NCBI GenBank assembly: GCA_025331565.1
Contig: JAFREQ010000077.1
Coordinates: 434,001 to 498,000 of the forward strand
Source of the DNA: Holacanthus passer
Taxonomy: Eukaryota > Chordata > Actinopteri > Pomacanthidae
DNA length: 64,000 nt
Direction of reading: 5' to 3'
Made by a program: the position numbers and the translations under genes
Notes under the pieces: model-generated
Told to the model about the DNA's origin: nothing
Seen by the model: only the letters and a program-made list of their open reading frames with translations
Databases searched by the model: none
Shown here: positions 25,373 to 39,726 of the stretch, in pieces
How positions within the stretch are numbered: position 1 is the first letter of the stretch
Layout: each line of letters opens with the position of its first letter

Positions 25373-27946
25373 TTTCACTCGCAGCAGCTTTTCAAAGTCT
25401 CCAAAGTCGTCCGATAAACTGTGCATAAAGTCAGCACTTGCATGTTATAGTCTTTGTTTCATTTGAAGTCTGGAGTGCTGGAGGAGAGCGACTGCATTTA
25501 CTGAGCGATGTCTGACCTCCACAAGAAGAATGACGTCTGTTTCACTCAGACTTTGAGCCCAGGTCTGGTTCAAATTGTGTGAAGAAAATTGCCTGTGGTT
25601 GGAAATGAAGCAGGACACACGTGACATTCGTGAAGGACATTTTTCCTTTAAAATGTAATTTGCGATGATACACGTTGCCACATGGTGAACTGTCATGTAA
25701 TGACATTTTCTGTGAAGTCCGCTATGGAGATTAAAAAGCCAAGCATCAACTCTCATAGATACAACTACACATGACACGAGAGTTTCAGAATAAAAAAGCA
25801 GAAAGTTAAAGTCAAAGTCAGTTAAAAAGTCAAATTTTGCCTTCATGTTGTTTTCCTTTCATCTTTCACACATTAATAAAGCATCTCATTTTGCATCCAT
25901 GCTTTTTCTCTGAGAAGAAAATCCCATCTTTGGACACATAATCACAGGTGAACTGATATGTGTTCAGTTTCTCGAGGAGACAACGGCATCACTAATGTCT
26001 CAAAAGCCACTCAGGCCTCTTGAAGTGTTGATCCTCCAGCAAGGCCTCGTGTTTTCAGTGTAGGATGCGGCGATAATCAATGAAAGCTGTAGACAGCAGC
26101 AGTTTGCCGGAGTCGACGAGACTCACAGAAGGAGCTCATGTTTGGAATCAAGGACTTGAGACTTTGAATTAGTTGTGGCAAAGAAGACGGCTGTGTGGGA
26201 CCATTTTGGATAAACAGCGTTGTATGAAAGGTGCTTCGTCCCATCTGGCAGCAGACTTCAACAGGAAGGGGAAAACCCAACTAATCACAAACTGCTTCCA
26301 TACGATTCTGTGCTGAGATGATAAAAGATGACCCATAAGATAACTGACAAAGAGAAGTAAACAGCAGCCAGAGAGGAAACTGTCGTGTCCTGCTTCAGTA
26401 AAGCTGTTGTGGTCAGAACAGCCAGTACAGATACAAGAGGGAATTTTAACAAGAATTTTTTGTTGAAAAGATTTTTCCATGATAAAATGCTGCCTTTGGA
26501 AAACACTGATGGAACCAGACATTCAAAATGTTTAGTGAAGTTTGTCATTGCTTTATTTCCCCTGCTTATAAAATCCTGCACTGAGGTAGAACTAGTATAA
26601 AAATGAAAGGTGGGCTGGAATACATTAGGTAAAATGGAAATTAAAAAATGAAATCCTCAGTAGCGTGGGAACCCAATCAAAACTACATTGAGAATACAAA
26701 TCAAATGAAATGTGGATACATTATAGAAAGTCAGACCAAACTAAATATGGTTGGAGTGAAATAACCTTGCTTGCAGTTATGTACGTTAGTAAATGATCTC
26801 GAGTCATTGTCAGTTTCTATCCAGAGGAGTATGTGCTATTAGATCAAAGAGCATATTAACCAGGCAGGTACTTGACTCATAAAATGAACTTACAATATAT
26901 TATGGATGAATAAGAGAAAAGTGATTTCTGATTCCTTTCAAAACGTGCACCCGGAGCTCTTTAATTAACTGTGAAATCTGTATCGTTGGAAGCTCTTCAA
27001 TGAGATTATCTCATTGTCTTGAAAGTAAGACACTGACACATCTGTGTTGTGTGTCTGAGAATCTACAAATTGCATGAAGGCAATCGTCATCTTTGTCTTT
27101 GTTTCTGCACGTGTCATTAGCACATTTCTCTGAGCCGTGTCAGGGAGGAGTGAAAGAAGAGGTGTCTTTTTTTAATGGAAAAACTATGCAGCTATACATT
27201 AATTACTGCTCTCATGTTTAGGTGCTGTGCTGCTTTTCATGCATTGCTTTGTGTGCAAATTAGGTAAATTACATTTCAAACTTGCACGTGAACTACTTCA
27301 TGCTGTGTGCAGACATGGACTCTATTTTATCCTTTGCAAACTGGTTCAACCATGTAAAACACAATGTAACTTTATTTTGAAAAGTGCTGCATGTATAAAG
27401 TTTCTTCTTCTTCTTTTTCTTCTTCTTCTTCTTATTGTGGTGCAAATGCATTTAGGGCATAAAAAGTCTTTGATTTACAAAATAGCCCCACAAACATTTT
27501 ACAGTGAAAGTCAAAACTACAGAAGAAACTGGGCTGCAAACTTTCTGCTTTTTTCGGCGAGTCACAACAATCGAGAAGGATTTTATTCTAATGAGATTAT
27601 TTAAATGACTCCCCCTTTGTGATATTACCAAACCAGGAAATGCAAATTCATTTCTTTTTACCGCCCGGAGGAAAAAATCTTCTTACATCACAGTTTGCCA
27701 CATCAGGCCTCAGTGGAGCTGCACCATAACTTCTCAGTTTGATATCGAGGCAAAGCGGAAAGATGCTTCTCCACATCAATGGCCGATATCTCATCACATC
27801 ACATATGAAGCTCATGGGACGTTATTTGTCAGAGAAGTTTTATCCTGTTTTCACCACACAGTTTTGAAAAATGCTTGTTGTGGTGAGTCAGTGAAAGAGG
27901 AGGACATCAGGAGTTGGGATGGAAGCAAAGTGGCCACTAGGGTGAC

Positions 27947-27966
27947 TTTTTTTTTTTTTTTTTTTT
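27947..27966. repeat. Poly-T tract
   Basis: Twenty T bases followed by gcatgagatgcag; possible retroelement tail in the minus orientation. Confidence 0.9.
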
Positions 27967-28624
27967 GCATGAGATGCAGTAGGTGGCAGTAGAGTGAGAG
28001 ACAGTGAATGGATTTTTCCCCCTGTGACCTGAGATTGCAAATTTTCACATCTAGACCTTTCACATTTTAGAGAACATCCTTGTACAAATGGCTTTAAAAA
28101 TCAGTTTCTTACTGCTGCTTGATTTGAATTGTTGTTAATAATCTTCTAATCTTTCTTTACGCAGCTCATCTCATAAATAAAGATTTCTAATAAATATATG
28201 GACAAATGTACTTAAGAGAACATTTTACAGCTGAAAAATAAACAACATTTCTGGTCTTCAATTCCTCGACAGTTGTTAGTTTTTAACTCAGTTCAGGCGT
28301 GTGTCGGCATCAAACCTGTGTGGTCAGTATACAGTTAAAATCTGAACCAGCGAGGAACCTGCTGGGACGGTTTTTAGATGTTCTTTTAGGAGAACATAGT
28401 TTTTAAAATTGGAGCAGTCATGTTATCTAATCGTCTCTTGGTGATGGTGGCGTAAGATGGAAATCGCTCCGAGCGTCTGGTGTCACATCTGTCGAATGTG
28501 TTGAACTTTGTATCATCAAAACATGTGAAAAATCTGACAGAGACGGTTGTGTCATCGTCGCTGTCAGACAATGGAGACTGACATGAAAATGAATACAAAC
28601 AGACAGGTACAGAGCATCACTGCG

Positions 28625-28625
<1 letters not shown>

Positions 28626-28667
<42 letters not shown>
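28626..28667. repeat. (CA)21 microsatellite
   Basis: Uninterrupted CA dinucleotide run. Confidence 0.97.
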
Positions 28668-28669
<2 letters not shown>

Positions 28670-30029
28670 GATGATTTCATTTGGTTTTCATTTTGTCTAT
28701 AATGCAAAAATCCAGATTTCCAGAAGTTGGGCTGCATTTTTGCATTGTCTTTATTTTCACACCTTCTTCACTGTCTCACAGAGGAAATACAGTCATATGA
28801 TGTTTTCTGAAACACTGACTGAGAAGCTTCGGGGCAAAAACAGAAAAGATGGTATATTATTAATATTATTTTTTATTCTGGATAGTGTTTTCTTTCTTTG
28901 TTGTATTCACTCGACTTGTTGAACATACCTGACCTGCTGTCCTTCACCAGAGCTGAAGGAAAACAATATGAATGTATATATTGTCAAAATGCCAGACGTT
29001 GATTAAACAAGACTTTCAAGGTTTTCTGTCACTGACATTGAAGAGAAATTGCCTCTAGCTGTCTGTAGAAATGAGTCCTGTGTCAGGTCGTTTGTGTACT
29101 GACTGACAGAGGGCGAACAGAAATACAGTAGGAAAGCTTTTCACCGAGGCTGCTGTCGAATGGAAGCTCAATGTTTGTGCACAAAATAGACTTTCAGATA
29201 CATGTTGGTATAACAGCTCATCAAAGAGGTCGCAAAGAGACTGAAGACATAAATAAAGACTAAAGATAGAAATCATGCCAGTTGGACATTTTATTTATAA
29301 GCTATATGTATCTGGACATTTTCCATTAGAAAGTGAGGATTGAGTCTTGGTGTGAAACAGACAGAATAAAAATGTGCAATCATCACATGCTATTTTTGGG
29401 GCGGCTCGCTCTGAAATGAGAACAGAAAAATGATTATGTACATAACTATAACTCTTTGCACGTCTTTTTCCAAGAGGATGCATATTTACATCTGCAAAAC
29501 GAAATATGTTTATTCAGCATAGGCCTGAATGTGTATTGTGAACCCATCTCAGTGATTGCTTCAGTTTTCAGTGCTTGGGTGTTGAATGTGGTCATTGATG
29601 GGGAACCCAACAGAAGTTAATGAAGTGCAACTTGAGAGTGAAATAGAAAACTCACAGCAGCATGTGAGTGCGTCAACCTGCTTTTCACCGGCGCCGTCCC
29701 AACCAGCAGGCAATCACAGTCCCAGCAAATGCTCGGTTTACGGCTTTGCTTTACAAGAGTTCTCAGTAATTCAGGCTTCAAAATTCAAACATTTCTTATT
29801 TGCCTTTTGAAGCCGCCAACTTGTGAAATCACCCAGAGAAGTCTTAAAGCTAAAATGCATTGTGGATGTTCACATTCAAATAACCAAATAAAGTGAGCAA
29901 TGAGGCTTTGGCAACAACAATAGCGGGAAGACGTCAGAAAGAAAAGAAGCAGAAGCAGACGAGACTCCTGCATGTTATACTGATGATTCACCCATTTAAA
30001 CGAATGAGGATTTTCTATTTATGCTTCCT

Positions 30030-30162
30030 GACTTACAGCACTCGCTTTTTATCCTCTTTTATATATTTTCTACTTAGTATGTTTATTGTTATGCACCAAG
30101 GCAAATTCCTTGCATGCAAAAATGTATTTGGCCATAAACCTGATTCTGAATCTGAATCAGGT
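30030..30162 (+). repeat. Non-LTR retroelement 3' end with (GATTCT)n-type tail
   Basis: tattgttatgcaccaaggca, attccttgcatgcaaaaatg and ataaacctgattctgaatct reproduce in order a fish retroelement 3' end that ends in ATTCTG units. It is 5'-truncated. Confidence 0.75.
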
Positions 30163-31126
30163 TTAAAGAGAAACAGGGGTCCCATTTTTTAATCTAACCA
30201 TTGTATTGTTTATTGCATATATTACAGCAAGAGAGAAACCATTTAAAATGACTTTATCATGTTTTCTTGCACACCGGGCCACTTGATAATGTTTTATCTA
30301 CCACTTGTGCTGCACTTCAAAAATAATGAAAAGTATATTCACACTTTAATTTTCACTCACATGTCAGAGTAGTAGAGCACGGCAGTAAAGAAACAAATCC
30401 CACCTAATCCTGTGATAAATTTCTGCGTGAGTCATTTCATACTATATTGTAATGACCTTCATATTTGTATTTTCACAATGTGGACTGTGGTTCTTGCATC
30501 GCACTGTACTCTGTAGAAGTCTGATACAGGTCTTATTCACATATGAGAAACACTTTGTCCAATGCAATTATCCATAAAAGACAAAAATTTTAAAACCTAT
30601 TTCAGCCTTTCATAACCGCCTTTGTTCAACTAACTGCATTGAAATTCTAAAACTCTATCGTAAAATTTCAGAGAAGGTCAGTCTGGTTATCAGGAAGCTA
30701 CTTGAAAAAGCCGAGGCACAAGGTGTAAAGATAATAAGCTGGCAGTGAAACACTATTCCTTTTTTGAATAAGAGGGTCCTTTAAGCCAAAACTAGAGTTT
30801 TCAGAGCAGAGTCTGACAGCAAAAATCAACATGTAGCTGTGTTCTGGTGAAAGCTGAAAAGCTATTCAGGCGAAGTGAGAGGAAGAACATTATGACAGGG
30901 AAAAAGAAATATCAGAGGAAAATTGTGCTCCCCCACTCTCTGAAGCAGAAAGTTATGAAATGACGTGACTGTTCTTATCTAGACATGTTCTTTCTTTTCA
31001 GTCTGAAAGAGTATAATTGTGAAAAATGCCGCAATTTCCTAAAACCCAATGTTAGGTCATAGTCTTTACTCTTCTAAAGACAAAAAATACTGTTTGAAAA
31101 CACTTCTGCTAAAGCACAACTCTCAC

Positions 31127-31242
31127 CTTTGTGTCACTTATCCCAGTAAGAATTCTCAGTGTCCTCTTCGAATCATCGTGGTGCCAGACCATAATCTCAT
31201 CCGTGCCTCCTGAGGCTAGTGGGCAGGAACCGTCCACTGGTG
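31127..31242 (-). pseudogene. Orphan WD40-blade-like exon candidate
   Basis: On the complement, a 116-nt exon-like block has a plausible acceptor (tcccgtcaag) and a strong donor (AAG followed by gtgagag). It encodes 38 codons with the pattern of one WD40 blade: PVDGSCPLASGGTDEIMVW, then HHDDSKRTLRILTG and ISDT. No other blade was recognised nearby, and human has no WD gene between TMEM144 and RXFP1. I cannot name the parent family. It may be a stray exon of an unannotated minus-strand gene, a transposed or decayed gene fragment, or chance similarity. Confidence 0.35.
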
Positions 31243-31343
31243 CTTGACGGGAGGTGAGAGCTGCGGTGGAACAGTCACGAGGGGCAACAATGAGCTTGTT
31301 CCACAACAGAAAACAAACCTCCACAAAGGTGAGATTCATGCTT

Positions 31344-31399
31344 ATCCTGAAGAGAGAAGCTATATGATGCCAGTATCATATAGCTTCTCTCTTCAGGAT
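31344..31399. repeat. Perfect 25-bp inverted repeat with 6-nt loop
   Basis: The left arm 31344-31368 and right arm 31375-31399 are exact reverse complements over all 25 bases, separated by gccagt. The arm contains gagagaagctatatga. Pairing ends abruptly on both sides. It lies about 100 bases from the WD-like exon candidate, on that exon's 5' side. Confidence 0.9.
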
Positions 31400-34300
31400 G
31401 GACAGGGTGGTAAAAGCTGATTTAAAAATGATTTTAAAGGAAATGAGAAAAACTGTGAGTGAGTTAAAGGGTTAATTAATTAACTGAATAATTATTTCAG
31501 CCATGAATCTGAATAAGAACTCAGAATAAAATCACCTCATATAAACACCTTAAACTGCATGAACGTGCAAATTCTGAAATAAATGGAATGGAATTTTAAA
31601 GAGGTAGTTTAAAGCTTTAGCAGCAGCAATAAAAAATAGAAAAAACTTGTTGAATTGAATTCTTCTTTCTGTGCTTGCTGACATGATGGGAGATGGTACT
31701 GGGTGCAGCGGCGGGCCAGATCTGACATATACTAAAGCTAAAAAACAAAACGATGAACCACTATTGTTTTAATCAGCTGCAGTGAAGACGTTAATTCATG
31801 TAAAGATGTAATTAGCTTATTGCATTCAAGACTGATTAACAGAAAAATCTAACAGTTTGTAATCCATTTTACAGAATGTGTCTTGTATATTTTAGATAAG
31901 ATGCACAGGTCACCGCGCACACAGTAAGAACTTATTAGCAAATCAAGCTGAAATGATTAGATATGAAGTTCACAACAGGAAATTAGAGGTTGACTGTCTT
32001 CTGTGTAGATTGTAATTAGGATAAAATTAGGCCATTTTCAAGGTGGAAAACATTCAGAAAGCTCTCAGTGAGGGATTGAAGCACACAGAATGGATTTTTC
32101 ATGTGCATTCAGTCATTGCACATGTCACAGATATTGGTTTTAATTTAACAGCTGTCCTGTACAAAACTAGTGTCCCAGCAAAGGACATCAATGTTATACA
32201 GCTTTGACTGACTTTGACTTTGACCTATCAGTGATCTGTTTTCTGTTTCCTTTCCTCCTCTCATTTTTTATTACTGTGATATGTGTGCTCTAGTTTCCCG
32301 ACTGTGACATTTTCTCTCTGTTTTGGTCCAGACTCAGAGAGATTCCTGGCTTCTTCCGTTTTGGCCTGAGTCAAAACCGCAGCTCAGCGACATTGTGTGA
32401 AAGCAGGCTCAGTTCTGCTTCTATCATCCTTAAGCAGAAGGCTTCAGGGCTCGTCGCCTCAGGGTTCAGGACTCAGAGCCAGAGGCCACTGCATTACAAC
32501 AAAATGTCCAGGACCCTGGCAGACGCCTCTGAACAGTGTCATTGTGATGGAGCTGCTCAAGCTCACAGTACAAGATGACACTCGAGAGCAGGAGAGGATG
32601 TGTGGATGTGTCGCTGAGGCTGACCATGTTTAAATCAGCACTGGTGTTTTCAGGTATTGGCTGCAACACAAAAATACCTGTAACACTTCTGTGGTGCACA
32701 CCTGAGTCAGACAGTCCTGCAGTCCCATAGCAAAGCTCAGGGAAGCAGCAGTGTGTTGGTCTTTAACCAGATGTACATTTGGCAAAACAACCTGTTAGTT
32801 TTTTTCTTTTTTTTAAAACGGAAAAACTCTTCCACTGTTCTCTAGAATGAGGGAAAGAACTGACCTGACCTAAGTTTTGAAATCGGTCTGTATGAGCTGT
32901 CTCACAACACACACACACACACAGACACACACATTATCTTATGTGAGGAAACACTGACCTTTCGAGTTTTAAAAAAGCCTCTCCATCACTCCAGGCCAAA
33001 TCAGCATCGCCCACATTCTGTACCATGAACACGACTGTGCACAGCTGGTTCTGTACAATAACAACACAGCAGCAAAACACTGACTGTTTGTGCATGACGG
33101 CATGTGAACATAGCACGGAAAGAGGGACGAGGGAGAGCTGAGCTACCGTTCTGAAGTGTATTTCCTCTCAGCTTATAACCGTGTCAATGGAAAACAGTCA
33201 TGCTGCTGAGTTTGAGAGAGCAAAGAAACAATGAAACCTGATGGCAATATTGAGAGTAGAGAACATACACACTATAGAAAATATGGCCTTGTTGATGGTT
33301 GATGGTTGGAGTCAAGTTGAACCAGCGCAATAAAAAACGTATTATATGTTTATGTGAATTGCTGATTCCCAAAAAGTGAAGTTGCGGCAGATCTCGGATG
33401 AATAATTTTTATGCATTGTCTTCATATCTTAACATTACATTAGAATAAAATGACGAGCATAAACTTGCTGCTTCAACACTGACCATCCAAAAAGCATTTG
33501 GTTACTGGCAGCAAGCATCAGCCTGGCGAAGCACAAGGTTATAACGGTGCATTAAGTTTAAATGGCTTTGAAATGCACAAAGCAGTTAACACCTCTGTTT
33601 TATAAAACCGTGTACTTCTGTCAACTTTAGCTCTTCATCGTCGGCACAGACTGTCATCTCAGCTCTTTCAATACAAACCGTTTGCTGAGGATCAAACTCC
33701 GGCTCTCTCCTTCCATCCCTCTGTATCTGTAGACAGATAGGAAGCATCAGCAGATGGATGCATTAGGATGCACGATAGCATTTAATTCCACTGGTGCCCA
33801 CTTCAAAGGAGTTCATGCATCACAAGGACTGATGAAATTCACCTCCCTTTTCATCCAAACACTCAGTGCCACACCAGCTAAAGCTTTAAACATGTGACAA
33901 GCTTAATAATTTCCATTTTCCCAGACTATCAGATGGCACTTATGTGTTCGAGGCTGTGGTCTCTATTTTTGTCACAAGTGTGACTGCAAATGAAATAATG
34001 CAGAAAACGTTGGCAGTAAAATGATGTCATTCTGTAACGCAGTGACAGCTTGGAGAGCAGATTGGAGTTTTACAGTCATTCCTCAGAGAGAGGCTGGAGA
34101 GTCTAATTTTGGTTTGGTTGTTCTATTTCTACCTTCCTTGGTCAAATTCCATCTGTTGAAGAAAATCATGGGATATGATTAAAAGCTCCAACGGTTACTA
34201 AATGGACCATGACGAGATGGCGCGACTTCTCAACGACTTCTAATCTATTGAGAAAACAATCTAAACTCCAAATACAGATGTGAACACAGCTTTGGGAGGA

Positions 34301-37300
34301 AGCAACTCGATGAGACCGGCTGCAGGTTTATTACTTTGTGTTCATGCACAGTTAATAGTGAAACATGAATCACAAAGAGTTTGGTTTAGGAAAAACACAA
34401 TTAAAACCTGTAAATAAGCTTTTTGAATTCTCTTTGGTGTCTCATTCAAACTATAAATGGCAGAGCTGCTATCATTCCTCTAACAACTGCTGCTGTTGTC
34501 ATCAGGGCTGTTATGTTTCGTAATGACCAATGTTCGCTTTATTAATTTCATCCTTCTCTCTCTTCTAATGTGGTCAAGCTGAGAGCATTTTTCCCTGGAA
34601 GCAGAGACGAGATAAGGTTTGAAAATGGCCTTATCATGCTTTTTATAAGAGCTTTTTCTACGGACTGCACTCTGCCGTCCAATTACTGCAGCAGAGCAAA
34701 TTACACGTTGGCCTCCTCCTGCAGGTCCGCCGCCCCTGTTGCCTTTGTCAAACAGACACGCTCCACGAGATGCTCGCTATCCAGACGGATCTGGGGCGTC
34801 AAGTCAATGCTGCTCGCAACCTGCTGATTCTCTACAATTCAAATGTGAAAGAATATTCTCTTTTTTCTTTGAGGATCTTAAGTGCATGATTGAGAACAGT
34901 TTCTGCTCTCAACAAAAAAAAAAGTACAGTCAAATAAGCTTCAGTCCAACGAAATCGCACTGGACTTAAGACAAAATATAGGCTGTGATCCAATGTTGGT
35001 GACAACATGAATATTGAGCTGAACAATCAGCTGCCTGTGAGAGTGACACTGTAACTGGACGTCTATTGACGACTGCGATCGACAAACTCACCATTAATTC
35101 TGCTGCTATTTCAAGATATGAAGCATCTCTGAATGTGACTACTCAAATTTCAAGTTTTGACGTGGAATGAGGGAGCTTCCATCGGCACACAATCATCCTT
35201 TAGGTGTGATTTGATGAAGAATAACCTGCAGTGTATTTACAAAGTTTGGAAAAATTACATATTAGCACATTTGGAGTTGGGTCATGCTTGTGTGACTGCC
35301 TGCTCACTGTAACACACCTCCATAACGCACAATGTAAAAAGTGTTGTATTGCATTTCAATCGGCACCTAATGTCAATATAGGGATGCTCATAATGTTTTC
35401 AAACACGTTTCATCTGTCATGTGTTTTTGGTTCAACATATCTGCAGTATAAATGAAAATCAAATTGTAGGCAAACAGATAAATGCAACCACGTGAACACT
35501 GACAGATACAACTGGACGAAACATGTTTTTTAAAGTCGAAAATTTGCACAGTTGCACAATTACGACAGCTGTAAATAGACTCAGAAGATTACTATTAAAA
35601 TACGCAGATCCAGTTACAGTTACTTCAAGGAACGATGAAATGAAAAGACAAGCGTCAAGTCAAAGTTGTGGCATCTTATGACTGTTAATACAATGTGAAT
35701 GAGAAACTTTAAAATGACACAGCATTACACCTTAATTTTGATCGCGTGAGTCATGTTCTATCTTGTGCACGCTTGGCCGGTTTGCAGCCTTTCAAATTAA
35801 TGAAACTCTGATCCTTTCATCTTTCATAACCACTCCATATATGTAAATTAAACCTTTGGTCTCATGTGGCTTTAATGTGCCTGTGAAGACATTTTGTCAA
35901 AAGAAGGCAGGTCGGAGATATTTCACTGAATTACATCCATCCTGAGCTCAGTTTCTCATCCATTAAACCTGCCTGCGTCACCACACCGGCTTTCTGTCAA
36001 ATGTATATCTGCATTTGACTTTCTTATTCAGTATGAAGCAATAATCTGTTTGACAGGATGACAGAAGTGGAAGAATTAGTCAGAACATGTTTACAAATGT
36101 TAAGTATAAATTAGTTATTAGCCGACTGACATTTTATGTTAAAATGTTCTTACGCGTGCTGTTTGTGTAATTCTTCCATTAATTATTAATTTTACATTCA
36201 AACTGACTGATTCCAGCTCCTCATTTCTCTTTTTTGCCACAGTGACATCTGCATCCTCCTCTCCCTTCCTTCCTCTTCATCTCATACAAATCTCACCTGT
36301 AATCTTTCATTTCACACCTGTCCAGCAGATGTCCCTGTTTGAGGCTCTTGCTTCAGCTCATGACCTGACCCTGACCTCTCTCTACCCAGCTTCTCCTCAT
36401 ATGTATCCAGCTCCTGCATATATATATAGGGGACAGCTATCAGTCGCTTTCTACCAGTTTGTCTCTCCACCCAACTTCAGTTACCTGTCCTCCGTCGTCC
36501 TACCTGTTCTCCAGTTTTTACATTACAAAGAAATATAAAGATATTTTTATAATACCCTTGGTACACACAGTCTCTACCAACACATATTGCTTTAACCTGT
36601 GATTCCTCAACAGCAACTTAACATGATTTGATTCTGCAAATGAATTTAAATCGACCGGAGGACAGAGGACAGGATATGAGAGTCTTCTAAGCTGGAGCAA
36701 ACTGTGTAATAAAGTTATTCCTGCACTTAATTCTGGCACATGATACAATCCTTTCTCTTACGTTGAACTCCTTCCTCTACTTCTTGTGCTGGCAGACATG
36801 ATAAATCCACAACAATACGATCAGGTTTTGCTCTTAATCATAATTATATGCTTTGCTTAGATCATTGGGTTGACTAATGTAACACAGACATAATAAGACT
36901 CTAAGGGAGGAAATGCACAAAGAGTATGTACGACCACTCTTCAAGGTATAAATTAGGTTCTTTTTTATGTCCCAAGAATTGATCTGGATACAGACAAACA
37001 CAAATTAGCTTATTCTGCAACTATTCCTTTACTAACTTTATTGGTGGTTTTACTATTTTAATCTTTTAGTCTTCAGTACATTTAACTACATTAGAAAAAT
37101 CCATTGGATGGTTGTATCCAGTTTAATTGCAGTGAAAAAAATAAGTATTTACAAAAGTGGTTAAAAATGGACTTAATATAAGTTACAGTATCTGGAGCCT
37201 AATTTGGAAACATCTGGTTGCATCATGCAAACTCTAACTGTGTGTGTGTGTGGAAATGAAGGTGCCTTAACAAGCTGACAAAGCATTTTACTGCCTCTGT

Positions 37301-39400
37301 GTGTGTCTGAGACTCACATGACTGCAGGGATGGGATTGTCTCTGTGTGATAATCCTGTTTAAGAGCATAACACCATTATGACAAATTGTCTTTTCAACTT
37401 AAAGCTCTTCACTAAAAAGTCACAGAGCGAATGTGCTCTAGTTTTAACAGCAGCCTGCTTCAGTTTCAGTCTGTGAGGGAGGAGCAGAATTTGGCTTTAA
37501 AGTTAAATACATCCTTTAAGCTGCACAGTTTGTGTACAGTCAATTATCAACTATCACACATGACCAAATTTCCTGTCCTAAAATATATCGGTCATCAATT
37601 GATGACTAATTGAATTGAGTGTAGAGAGGACATAGAGTTGGAGAATCAGTCTTATTAAGAAGGGATTTAAAGTCCAGTGTCCAACTTCATGTCCTGTCTG
37701 TTCACTTGTAAATTTCCATTATGCACTGAAACAGTTGAGGACAGTCAAGTCAGCCAGTCAATTTTGGAGATTAAGTATTAAGTACTGGTTCGCCAATGGC
37801 TCTATTTCAGATGATATGATTTTCGTTCTGCTCAGAGAATTCAAAATTTAAAATATCATAGTGTGCAGACAAGTTCATTCAAACCCAGAAGATATCTCAA
37901 GGTAGAACTGAATATTCAGTGGAGCAATAAAAAAAGAAAGGAGTACTCTCTTTGGGACCAGCCACATTTTATCTGCTGCCGTCGAGGACCAGATGAGCAG
38001 ATGCGAAGTGTCTGAAAATGAAAAATAACGGGTAAAATGTTCCAACCAAATGTCGTCTCCTTCTGTGAAAACCTTTCCTATCCAGGGAAACTGTGTCATC
38101 ACTGATTTCTATTACGTCTGTCTGACTTGTCTACTGAAGTGTAAATGCCAAAAAAAAAAACCCAAACATCTATTAAAAGGGCACTTCTTCAGAAATGCTG
38201 TGGCTACATGGTTTTCGTTCACAAACTTTTTTAAATTAAAAAATCTAATAAAACAACCTGACTGAATTTGTCTTCTTGTGAGCTTTCTTATGCAAAATGG
38301 TCATACATAAGCATTCAAATTATAATATTGTTTCCTGACTGTGACATCCTAACTATAAACCATGGTTCAGCGGGAGCTTGTCTATATTGGAGCTGAAGTG
38401 TCTCCTCTGTGCACAGTTTTGCCAGTTTCTCACATTTTATCACACTTATACTTTGAGTCTTTGTGATGAATAAATTAGCACATTACTAGGTGTGCTCGTA
38501 ATTGTCAGCACTGGGAACTGAAATAGAACAGGTGTATTGATAATTCAGGACTGAAAATTATCCATGTTAACTGCTAAAGATTGCTCACCCACAATCCACC
38601 ACTACAGCACGCCTCATCTATATGGTTGGATTATTAGTCTCCGTAAGTCTTTGAGTCTCATTGGACAACAGCTGCAACACTAACTAAATACTAAAATACT
38701 TTTTTTGTTTTAATCATGTGCATTGCTTTGGACCATTTTGTCCTCTTGGAGACTACAAGAAAGACTAAAGTCTGAGAGAGTAGCTTTAATATTGTCTTTT
38801 CAATTAAATACATCTGACCTTTCATGCTGCTTTATCTGTACTAAATTAAAATGAACCTGGGTTATCCAGCTTACATCAGATATCTGATAAACATCTGGCA
38901 CCTCCTAATATTTCATGTCTACTTTTGTGGAGGACTAAGTTCTGGCTGTAATGAACATTTTAATCATTTGAACAACCACCTTTTTAAAATCTCATCATGC
39001 ATCATTAATAACCAAATGTGTTTGATTTGAAAAAGTCAATTTTACTTGTTGTAAACATCATAATCTCATGAACACACCATCCCCAAACCCAGTATATTTA
39101 TTCACAAAGGACACAGATTTGTGCCATCATATATATTCTCCCATATGCACCATCCAAATCAATCAGAGCACATTGCTTTCATGTCACAGTGAGCACACTG
39201 AGCTCTGCGGGGATAAGACAGGCGTTTGGCCACGAAAACAACGGCGGCGTTGGCAGAAATATAAACACTGCATGTCAGATTCCTATAGGAGGCAAATGAA
39301 ATGTTTGTGGGAGCACATACAGTTTTTGCCGTTATCATAAATGTCCAAAAAGCAAACAGTGACACAAACAAGCAGCCTTTGCTATAAAGAGCGATGTTTT
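31400..39400. other. Gene-poor intergenic DNA left of tmem144
   Basis: No exon recognised on either strand. Small simple repeats occur, such as (CA)n at about 32907-32931. The rest is AT-rich sequence in which all open frames look random. Confidence 0.5.
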
Positions 39401-39416
39401 AAACAGATATGGACAT

Positions 39417-39422
39417 TTTATT
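39417..39422 (-). terminator. tmem144 candidate polyadenylation signal
   Basis: AATAAA lies on the complement about 305 bases downstream of the tmem144 stop codon, in AT-rich DNA. This would give a compact 3' UTR of roughly 0.33 kb. It is the best-placed hexamer I noticed; no transcript evidence is available. Confidence 0.5.
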
Positions 39423-39726
39423 AGCAGCAACTGAACAAAGCACAAATATATATTTTCAACAACAAATGCATGATTCAACAGCAAACTTCCAGCTTTGAAC
39501 CAACCAGAGAGCACGAGGGTCATCCCTGGAGGACACTGCCACCAAACGTCGACTCAGAGAATAAACCCTGCTGCTTCAAAGTGTCCCAACTCTAACAAAG
39601 ACAGCTTTTCATTCAGCTCGACCGCCGCGCAGTTTGCTTTATTTAAATGGGTTCAAAGAGTTTTATAAAAACCAAGGACAGTCAATTCTAACTCGATTGG
39701 AGAACTGGAGATGTTTTTTTCTGTTA

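Larger units (their letters stand above)
25373..30030. other. Gene-poor intergenic DNA
   Basis: No gene recognised. It holds a (TTC)n stretch at about 27407-27433, a poly-T tract at 27947-27966 and a (CA)n microsatellite at 28626-28667. The overlapping open frames at 26077-26600 on both strands look like chance. Confidence 0.5.

Noticed and set aside
31344..31399. Calling the inverted repeat a microRNA gene
   Set aside because: The stem is perfectly paired with a 6-nt loop, unlike usual animal precursors, and no known miRNA seed was recognised.
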